Shown: piece by piece, positions 55,712 through 64,000 of the stretch
Numbering within the stretch: position 1 is the first letter of the stretch
Layout: each line of letters opens with the position of its first letter
Assembly: GCA_021613375.1 (NCBI GenBank)
Contig: CM038720.1
Span: 3,515,182-3,579,181 of the forward strand
Reading direction: 5' to 3'
Length of the DNA stretch: 64,000 bases
From: Megaleporinus macrocephalus
Taxonomy: Eukaryota; Chordata; Actinopteri; Characiformes; Anostomidae
The notes under the pieces: model-generated
The model's database searches: none
What the model was told of the DNA's origin: nothing
The model's input: the letters and a program-made list of their open reading frames with translations, nothing else
Translations under genes and position numbers: made by a program

Positions 55712-57215
55712 GTGTAGGAAGTTTTTGTTTGTTTTTGTGTTGACTGAGCGAATGTGGTTGGTGAATGCCTTATAGTTGTTTATTACACATACTTATGAAA
55801 TAACAGATTGAAGTTGGTGGTGAAATAAATAATAGCTATGCAGGAAATCACACTATAGATATGTTTCCAGGAAAAAAACAATATATTGTGTTGGTAAAAT
55901 GTTAATCAGATCTTTATAAATTATCAGATTCTGTGCTACAGGTCAGACTGTTTGTTTGACTAATTATGCAGCATTCACTGATGACACGGCTGAATTTTTG
56001 CAGTACCTAATCTACACACCTTCTGTCACAAAGTCTTTGGATTAAAAATGAGTTAATAATGTTTGTGAATTCATATAAAAAACGGGTGTTCAGACATTGG
56101 TGTTTTTGTTATTCATGATACTTTAAGTGCATACGTTCACTTCAGATGTATAGAAATATTGTCAAAAAAACGTGGATATACTTGAAAAACACAACTATTA
56201 CATATTTTTTTCAGATGCCTTATTATATATATATATATATATTACCTATACTAACTGCTCTTTTTCATCTGGACATCAAACACAAAATAGATTAAAAGTG
56301 TCTCTGTGAAATTTTCAGTTTAAGATGATCCACTCACACAGCATGGCTGCTACTTCCAGTCACTGTTGGGGTTGTGGTGCTAATAAAGGTGGAGCTGCTC
56401 GTCTCTTCAGTCTCTTCAGTGTTGAACGCTGAGCTGAAGCTGCTCCATGTTGTCCGAGTGTTGGAGAAACTGCCCGGAGTAAAATGTACAGACTGCAGAG
56501 TTAAAGTTTAGGGTTTTGTTAGATTAGTTAAGCGGCTTGTTTTGTGAATTTTACCTTGACTGTACTGCTCTCTCTCTCCTTCTGTGTTTGTACTACTCTC
56601 TCTCTGACTGTGCTGCTTTCTTTCCCTCTCTCTCGGTGTCTGTGCAACTCTTTCTCTCCCTCAGTGACTGTACTGCTCTCTTGCTCTCTCAGTGCCTGTG
56701 GCTGCTACTGGAACAAACCATGTTTTTACAGCTTAGCTTCTGGCTTGAGGCTGAACTTTATCAGGTTATGAAAACACACATTGTTTGCTGCATTGGCTGT
56801 TTTTTTTTTTTTTAAAAAAGCTTTCTGCACTGAATCAAAACCTGTTCTTCTTAACTAGTTGGTGCATTGCAAATAAAGCTAATCGCTAATTAGCTATAGC
56901 TAGCTCACCAACTTATTTACTTTTAATTAAACTCAGGTTAGAGACTTGAAACTACACTATACACTCAAAGACTAATTAGTATTGCACTATTGGGACACAC
57001 CCTTAAAGCTAGCCAAACATTACGTGCTATTAAGCGTTTATAATATGTAGAATATTTGCTATTAAGTTAATAATAGTTTTCAACATTAGCTAAGTTACAT
57101 CAGACTCCCTGTAGCTGCTTCATAGTCTCACAACACTCTTGCCAGCCGCATTTATTACGCATTCTGATTTATAAAGTCCGTAGGTCAAATTTGATTGATT
57201 TAGATGTCAACCAAT
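55712..57215. other. Gene 2 3' flank
   Basis: A possible poly(A) signal AATAAA lies at 55824-55829. Short (TA)n runs near 56225-56242, and 56555-56700 has ~45-bp imperfect repeats of CTCTCTC with TGTACTGCT. No gene is recognised. Confidence 0.5.
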
Positions 57216-57223
57216 ATTTTAAT

Positions 57224-57634
57224 ACTAGCGGCACCTACTGCCTATAATGATTGGTTGGATCGGTAGAATCTGCCTAGCAACAAATTCTACATTTTGATTG
57301 GTTATATTTTAACCAATACCTTTTATACTAGCGGCACCTACTGCCTATAATGATTGGTTGGATCGGTAGAATCTGCCTAGCAACAAATTCTGAATTTTAA
57401 CTCGTTAGATTTTAACCGATACTTTTAAAGGAATATGATGTATTTGGATATTCCTTTTAAAATGCCGTTTGAAATCTAACCAGTCAAAATGCAGATTTAT
57501 TCTTCGGAATTCTTTCCAATTCCTTTAAACGTATCGGTTGAAATCTGACCAATCAAAATGCAGAATTTGTTGCTAGGCAGATTCTACCGATCCAACCAAT
57601 AATTACAGGCAGTGGGTGCCGCTAGTATTTTACA
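57224..57634. mobile_element. MITE-like palindromic element with duplicated left arm
   Basis: Terminal inverted repeats ATACTAGCGGCACC and GGTGCCGCTAGTAT are exact or nearly so. The inversion continues through ATTGGTTGGATCGGTAGAAT and CTGCCTAGCAACAAATTCT. The left arm is present twice in tandem (from 57225 and from 57328) but the right arm once. Flanking TTTA may be the target duplication. It has no coding capacity. Confidence 0.75.
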
Positions 57635-57639
57635 CACCA

Positions 57640-58575
57640 GCTTCCAGGAATAGGCTAACGGTGCAGCGAGTTTCTGGTTAACTTTTAAGCGTTTTATTTC
57701 ACCGTAATTGTTTAAAACATAGTTATCCATTTATCATACTGATTAAAACATTATTAGAATGCGTGATAAATTAAGCTGGTACACAAAAAGCCCAGTAAAG
57801 TAAAGCAGTGTTGTGAAAGCTATGCAGCAGCTACACTAAATCTGAGGTAATTTAGCTAGCCTTTGAAAAGATTATTATGTCTGTATTAAATATAATAATG
57901 CCAGTCCAGTGTTTGGTATTTTAGTATTAAATATTATGTATTCAGAGCACATCTAGTTATTGTGTTCAGTAGCAGGCAGGGCTGCTTTGCTGAGGTACTA
58001 GGTTCACTTGTGGTTTTGCTTGTAAATAAAATGTGTGTATTTGTCTTGTAGACATGGTGACCCCAAAAATGGGTGGAATTCCCCTTAAAAGCATGAACAG
58101 CTGTTAATGTCCTTTAAATCAACTGCTCTGATAACAGAAGACTGACTGTCCGAGCCTTGTGTTTTTTTTAATCTTTATGTCCTTTGAACCCTCCCAGCCT
58201 GAGAAAGAAACAGAATTCCAGATCAGACTATCTTTTATTATATTATCCCACCTCACCGTCTTCTACTCTCTGCCCGCTGGAGGGGTAAAAGAATAGGATG
58301 GCACTTATTCATCACCATAGAGTGGAAACACTGACCTCCTTTAAATTAGAACTTTAAATCAGATATCAAATAATTTATTGGGAGTCTAGTTAAAACGTCC
58401 TGCTGTTCCAGATGTACTAGAACTTAATTTATATTACATTTATAATATAGAACGTTTTGTTTGATCCTGAAAACACATTCAGTTAATTCACATTTTTGGT
58501 GTGTTGGTACGTATAAGTTGTGATAATGGATGATTAAGAAGAAGAGAATGTACTGCTGTGGTTTTGTAGTTATCG
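57640..58575. other. Intergenic stretch
   Basis: No gene or clear repeat is recognised. Confidence 0.35.

Positions 58576-58578
<3 letters not shown>

Positions 58579-58645
<67 letters not shown>
58579..58645. repeat. (TA)n microsatellite
   Basis: About 33 dinucleotides, directly beside the Tc1 relic. Confidence 0.95.
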
Positions 58646-58649
<4 letters not shown>

Positions 58650-58669
58650 TTTCAATTTATTTAACACTA

Positions 58670-59035
58670 ATAAATGGACTGCAGTGCATCCCACAGCGGC
58701 TGGAAGGAGCGTGGAGGAGGATCCATAGAGCCAACACCCACATCCAGGTGGTCCCACAGATACTCAATTGGTTTCAAGTCTGAGGGAATTAGGGGTCCAG
58801 GGTAGTACTTGGAAGTCTTGGTCAGTTCTTCCAACCAATGTGGGACATTTCTAGCCGCGTATCGTGCCGCCTTGTCTTGCTGGAAGATACCATCTTCAAT
58901 TAGGTTCAAATCGGTTGAGAGTGCCTTTCTACATGGATGAGTGGGTCCAGAGAATGTCACAAAAACATTTCCTACATCATAATTTACAGCAGAAGTATAT
59001 AAATTATGCTGAACTATGAACAGTAATACAATCAT
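58670..59035 (-). mobile_element. Tc1-like transposase C-terminal relic
   Basis: A minus-strand frame carries FQQDKAARYAARNVPHWLEE, PSDLKPIEYLWDHLD and SMDPPPRSFQPLWDALQS, the same family as 4490-5345. The DNA-binding domain and first catalytic block are missing, so it is dead. Confidence 0.8.
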
Positions 59036-59039
59036 ATTG

Positions 59040-60540
59040 ATTATATATTATGCGTTTAACATTAAAATATACCTATTTACATTGTAATTCTGGTGTGGTG
59101 TTACTGTGAGATTTTAATGAATACATAATTTCTTTCATTAAGTTAAGTGTCGTTAACATTTTGTCATTATTATTTCAATAAAAAAACAGCATTATCATAT
59201 ACATGTCCATTTCATTACCTTTAATGAGTATGTAGGTGCACTTTGTAGTTCTACAATTACAGAACCCTCACCAGACCACCACAGAGAAGGTATTATTTGT
59301 ATATTATTTGTATATATATATAAGGTCTCTAATAGAGCTCTGTTCGCTCATACATATACCTATTTAATTTTCTCTTGTATTGAACCATTGATTTTATAGT
59401 TAAATTACTTCTTAGTCAAGCTGTAAAAGAACCTGCAATATGGGCAATTGACCAGAAGATGGCGGCAGAACTGTGGGCCCACATTTGATTCAGTTTAAAT
59501 TCAGTTGCACTTGGAAAACAGCATGATAGGTTGAAGCGTTACAATTATATCTTTCACCTACTGTGTATAACTTTATTTACAGGTTTTGTGGGTGGACATT
59601 TTCACAATATGAGACAAAGATGAGTCATTGGCGAAGTCAACAAAGTTAACTTTACTTAAAGCTCCAGTGCAGTATTATTATCTATGATGTCGTAGACATT
59701 GTGTTGGTCTGTGTCTATGGTCCATTCATGCTAACTACTAATAACAATAGGCAGTTCTACACTTACAGACTGTAGTTCATCTGATTCTCTGTATACTTTG
59801 TTACCCTGTTCTTCAACCAGAAAAAGCTCATGTGGCGTGACTGTCCCAAGCACATTTCACAAGTTAGATGGAAGTCATGGAAATAACTAGCTTATATTCT
59901 ACCAACTTGTATATTTCCAAATATATATGTGGTCTTTTTGTGGAATATGTGGAAATTTACATTTATTCACTAGTTTACGATCTTAGTGACTAAACTTGTT
60001 ATATGGTGTGACATGAATGTTATTGTGTATTAAATTAAAAAGGGGTGTAATGTGATACTGTAAGTCAATTTATCCTGATTCTTTATCATTACTATATAAA
60101 TTATAGCATTTCTCACATGCAAATATGTGACCTTTTGCATTATTTTACTTTATCAGCACTAATAGGAAGACGTTTACTCATAATCTTTCAATATACTTAA
60201 TTTTTGGAATATCAGCTGTGCATAATGTAATGCTTAAATGTATTGATGATAATAAATACCAATAATCAAATAAATTCTGTATGTCATTTTTAGCATCCTG
60301 TTACCCATTATTTACTCATTTATAATTGCTTGAAAAGATTTAAAGTTTAATAATAAAATAATTTAAATAGAATCAGTTTCTCTGCTCTGTGCTGTAATTT
60401 GTTCAGCCCCTGTAGTCAGTCCTTTATGGTGAAATCAGCTGGTACAGCGTCTGACTCGACAGTCTGAGATTGGAAAACAACAAAGCTGATACCATTTTTA
60501 GCTCCAGCTCTCGTTAATAAGCGACCCTAGACGCAGCGAC
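59040..60540. other. Intergenic stretch upstream of gene 3
   Basis: AT-rich. A fragment of the fold-back family (ACTTACAGACTGTAGTTCAT) lies at about 59760-59820. Otherwise nothing is recognised. Confidence 0.4.
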
Positions 60541-60622
60541 GGGAAACGAAAGCGAAACTGATCTCGGAGCGGAGCGGCTCGTCAACAGTTTCTCCCCGCA
60601 GATCCGCGCGAGGAGGAGCGGC
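60541..60622 (+). promoter_or_regulatory. Gene 3 proximal promoter with ISRE
   Basis: GGGAAACGAAAGCGAAACT at 60541-60559 contains the ISRE core GAAAGCGAAACT (60548-60559), 63 bp before the ATG. The block from ISRE to ATG is nearly identical to those of genes 1 and 2. The AP-1 block further upstream is not preserved. Confidence 0.72.
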
Positions 60623-60839
60623 ATGGAGGACTACCATCACCCCCTCACTGTGGAGGGTATCTGGCCCTCAACCTCCAGCCAGAAGACCCTCACGAACAAA
60701 CTCCAGCTGTACTTTCAGAGCAAGAAGAAGTCTTGGGGTGGAGACTGCGTGGTGAAGTTCTCCGAGCAGAGCAGCGCGGCTACTGTGTTCTTCAAACACC
60801 CAGAAAGTAAGAACAGACTAATCAGAACATCACATTATT

Positions 60840-62310
60840 AAATATTTTAATGTTAAGTCTTTGTATTTACACTCACTGTCCAGTCTATCAGCTCCACTGA
60901 TCATACAGGAGCTACACTTACAGACTGTAGTTCATCTGATTCTCTGTATACCAGGGGCGTAGCTAGCCCAAGTTTAGGGGTGCAGCACCCCTAAAAGATT
61001 ATAGTAAAAAAAAGAAAAACTTTTATTTTTTTCTTTTAACGTCTCTGACAAGCTGGAAATGTTAAAACCATAGAGAGTATATATCTAAACCAATTATTTT
61101 AACAAAGAAAATACAGCCCCCCCCCAGCCTTGCAAAATGGTATGATCCATCTTCTCTTTCTCGTGTGTCTAGTAAGTTTTGTAAAAGAGTATTTTTGTAT
61201 TTTATCACTCAGAACCAACTCATTGCAGTCATTATTAAGCACTCCATATTTCTGATCACTCTTTATTCTGTTATTGTCAGCTAGGAGTGACTGAGGGTTT
61301 ATTTTAATTTATCAGGCTAATTTATCAGGCTGATGCTGCAGGTGGTCTGTTTACTGTTTATAAAGAGTGAGAGAAGCTGTAGCTGCTGTGCTGTTGGTTA
61401 GTCTGTGTGTTATTAAAGCTAAGGTGTAGAGTAGTGCTGTCTGTTTGTGTATTAGATAATGATACAGAATTATAAGATATGAAGAGATGATACTATAATG
61501 TAACTCTGTGTGTCTGTGTGTTGGCAGCCAGTCAGCTATGGATATTCGATTCATGTGCACTTTGTAGTTCTACAATCACAGACTGTAGTTCATCTGTTTC
61601 TCTGTATACTTTATTATCCTCCTTTCACCTGTTCTTCAATGACCAGGATCCTCACAGGACCACTACAGAGCAGCTATTATTTGGGTGGTGGATCATTCTC
61701 AGCACTGCAGCGACACAGACATGGTGGTGGTGTGTTATTGTGTATTGCATCCGTAAGAGTAGATCAGACACAACAAAACTGCTGACACCTCAGTGTCACT
61801 ACTGGACTGAAAACAGTGGTCCAACCAAAACTATCCAGCCAACAGTGTCTCGTGGCCATCCTGTGACCACTGATGAAGAACTAGAAGATGATCAACACAA
61901 ACTGTGCAGCAACAGACAAGCTTCTGTCTATGATTTACAAAGTGGACCAACCACGTAGATGCATCTTATAGTTGGACAGCGAGATAATATAGTGTTTAAA
62001 ACCTCCAAAAGCTCTTCTGTGTCTGATCTACTTGAACCAGTACAGCACACACTTACCACACCACCACCACGTCAGTGACACTGCAGTGCTGAGAATGATC
62101 CACCACCAAAATAATAGCTGCTCTGTTGTGGTCCTGTGAGGGTCCTGGTCATTGAAGAACAGGTGAAAGGAGTATAAAGAGTAACAGATGAACTACAGCC
62201 TATAATTACAGTCTATAATTGTACACCTACAAAGTGCACCTGTCTGATAAGTGGAGCTTATAAAATGGACAATGAATGTAGATACAAGATCTGTGTACCT
62301 AATGAAGTGA
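60840..62310. mobile_element. Fold-back repeat family, further copies, inside gene 3 intron 1
   Basis: A partial copy lies at 60870-60950, and a full fold-back at about 61560-62250. In the latter the ACCAGGATCCTCACAGGACC arm (about 61641) mirrors the GTCCTGTGAGGGTCCTGGTC arm (about 62131). At 60953 CAGGGGCGTAGCTAGC resembles a hAT terminus, but no partner end was found. Positions 61140-61540 show nothing recognisable. Confidence 0.6.
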
Positions 62311-62311
62311 C

Positions 62312-62319
<8 letters not shown>

Positions 62320-62377
<58 letters not shown>
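62320..62377. repeat. (TA)n microsatellite
   Basis: About 29 dinucleotides at the edge of a fold-back element. Confidence 0.93.
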
Positions 62378-62380
<3 letters not shown>

Positions 62381-62599
62381 CATATGTATATATAGAGTTT
62401 ATCCTTTATTATATTTTACTTTTAATAAAAATGTCTTTATACATTTGTAAACTTAACTTTGTGTAGGTTTTAGGATTTGTTGGTGTCTTTCCAGTCACAG
62501 TGTTTCCCCAACACTGACTTCGGATTGATAGTCTGAAATGACTTTAAAATGGGCTAAACCTCTTAGCCTACAATCGCCCCGGCTGTATCCTTTGTTGTC

Positions 62600-62965
62600 C
62601 TGTCCTTGAATGGTCAGGACCCCCACAGGACCACCACAGAGCAGGTACTATTTGGGTGGTGGATCATTCTCACCACTGCAGTGTCACTGACACAGTGGTA
62701 GTGTGTTAGTGTATGTTGTGCTGGTGTGGGTGGATCAGACATAGCAGTACTGCTGCTGGAGTGTTTAAACACCTCAGTGTCACTGCTGGACTGAGAATTG
62801 TCCACCAACCAAAACTATCCAGACCAGTAGTGTCCTGTGGGCGGCGTCCTGTGTCCACTGATGAAGAACTAGAGGAACACAAACTGTGCAGCAGCAGATG
62901 AGCTACTGTCTCTGACTTTACATCTACAAGGTGGGGCAGCAAGATAGGTGTGTCAGAGTGGACAG
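62600..62965. mobile_element. Fold-back repeat family, half copy
   Basis: Carries GGTCAGGACCCCCACAGGAC, GCACTGCTG-type and TTCATCAGTGGACACAGGAC landmarks (inverted: GTCCTGTGTCCACTGATGAA) and ends near GTGGACAGTGAGTA, just before exon 2 of gene 3. Confidence 0.65.
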
Positions 62966-63183
62966 TGAGTATATGACTGTCAGAACTGGCCTATGTCTTG
63001 CCTCATACCTTTTGCTTCTGTTTCAGCTCGAGATCAGGTCCTCGCTAAGGTAGATCACTCCATAACTATTGACAAACAGAGCGTGAAGCTGAAGGTGTTC
63101 AAACCCGGTGATGAAGGAGACCAGACAGAGGAGGCCAGGGCAGCAGTGAGTGGGCAAAACTGTCTATTTTTGTAAATATAACG

Positions 63184-63186
<3 letters not shown>

Positions 63187-63256
<70 letters not shown>
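63187..63256. repeat. (TA)n microsatellite
   Basis: About 35 dinucleotides in gene 3 intron 2, 41 bp after the exon 2 donor. Confidence 0.95.
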
Positions 63257-63259
<3 letters not shown>

Positions 63260-63699
63260 GGTAGAATGATACTGTGCTACACAATGGACTACTTGAACAA
63301 AATGCTGAACATCAAACTGTATCAACTGTTTTTAGACACCCCCCAATTCACCTGGAACTGCTGATCAAGGTTACTATTTTTTTTTCTTTTTAGGCTGGAA
63401 CACAAAGCAATGTGGCTGGTAAGTTTCAGCAATCTGATAAGACATTTGCATTTGATGACTCCTCCTCCAATGTACTACAAACTTCATATAACATGTTTTA
63501 GACATATTTCATTGTTCCCTCCAGTTGTTCCGAATAGGCAGAGGACCCTAAGTGTGAGAGTGGATAATGTTCCTGCTAATATTGTCACCAACAAGGACCT
63601 TCTGGGACTGTACTTTGAGAAATAGGGTGGACCTGTAGAGGAAATCAGCTCAATTCCAGAGAGGCAATCTGCTGTTATCACCTTCCAGTCACCTGATAG

Positions 63700-64000
63700 G
63701 TAGACCAGATTGGCAGAGAAAGATATGAATAAGATATGAATAAGAAATAAATCTTTAAATTGACTGATATTAATGATTCCAGCACAGAGGTTTTATACTG
63801 TTTTATTTTGATTGCTTCTAATTGTATGACTTCTGGAAGTAAATAACAGTTATACAGGTTGCATCTGAAATTACCTACTTAGATGCACGTACTAGACTGG
63901 ACCCAGTGGTCACTGCTGGACCGTTTAGGGTGTTTAGTATCCACACAACCTCGGAAACTTCTTTTAACAGAAGACCACCACCGTAAACGTGCCACTATTT
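63700..64000. other. Window end, intron or flank of gene 3
   Basis: No exon is recognised in the last 300 bases. Whether macrodomain and catalytic exons follow lies outside the window. Confidence 0.4.

Larger units (their letters stand above)
60623..63699 (+). pseudogene. Gene 3: third PARP14-like paralogue, partial, with an in-frame stop
   Basis: Exon 1 (60623-60806) encodes MEDYHHPLTVEGIWPS and [16 protein letters not shown]. Exon 2 (63027-63145) encodes [35 protein letters not shown]. Exon 3 (63394-63418, 25 nt) encodes AGTQSNVA. The next exon (from 63525) is an RRM-like module (VPNRQRTLSVRVDNVPANIV, LLGLYFEK), but TAG at 63623-63625 replaces the Trp codon of the other copies. The frame continues normally after it (GGPVEEISSIPERQSAVITF). 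Phases match (1, 0, 1). Translation would give only 142 residues. The exon-4-type module is absent. It could be a pseudogene, a short isoform or carry a sequencing error. Further exons may lie beyond the window. Confidence 0.7.

Noticed and set aside
60953..61135. A second complete hAT element starting CAGGGGCGTAGCTAGC
   Set aside because: The start looks right but no matching end or 8-bp duplication of CTGTATAC could be found, so it is left as a possible fragment only.

Overview
This window is vertebrate nuclear DNA, almost certainly from a ray-finned fish and possibly an ostariophysan; that placement is inferred, not proven. The evidence is GT-AG introns, a PARP14-type macrodomain/ADP-ribosyltransferase gene, abundant Tc1, mariner and hAT remnants, an L2/CR1-clade LINE, tRNA-SINE-like tails, and very long (CA)n, (GA)n, (CT)n and (TA)n tracts. 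Bacterial-style features (operons, ribosome binding sites, CRISPR) are absent. LAYOUT. 1-22 kb holds no gene I can support. It is a mosaic of minisatellites (20-bp unit at 1-803, 37-bp at 1785-2680, 29-bp at 8290-8970, 43-bp at 20.05-21.62 kb), long purine, pyrimidine and CA/TG tracts, Tc1 transposase relics, a fold-back repeat family, and one clean non-autonomous hAT element with a perfect 8-bp target duplication (13467-14288). 22.8-64 kb is a tandem cluster of three plus-strand PARP14-like genes. GENE 1 (22963 to about 35359/36920) keeps the promoter and exons 1-3. These are followed by three tandem ~2.2-kb copies (A, B, C) of the RRM-encoding exons 4-6, each ending in a truncated exon 6. 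It has no macrodomain, WWE or catalytic exons. A full-coding-length LINE (reverse strand) and a hAT-like element sit in its introns, and the paralogous introns of gene 2 preserve the empty sites. GENE 2 (40932-55711) appears complete. I could join 17 exons with every splice phase matching, giving 5727 nt (1908 residues): N-terminal RRM-like modules, KH-like region, macrodomain 1, an Arg/Gly-rich linker, macrodomains 2 and 3, WWE and a PARP catalytic domain. GENE 3 (from 60623, running to or past the window edge) has exons 1-3 and one RRM exon interrupted by an in-frame TAG. HOW IT WORKS TOGETHER. All three first exons are preceded, 63-64 bp upstream of the ATG, by the same interferon-stimulated response element (GAAAGCGAAACT) inside a GAAA-rich run. 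The cluster is therefore probably an interferon-inducible antiviral locus, as known for PARP14. Gene 2 would supply the mono-ADP-ribosyltransferase and ADP-ribose reader. Gene 1 could make RRM/KH-only products (several exon chains stay in frame), and gene 3 looks decayed. The most unusual architecture is the amplification of the RRM exon unit in gene 1, together with an inverted copy of gene 2 exon 9 lying in gene 2's own intron 3.
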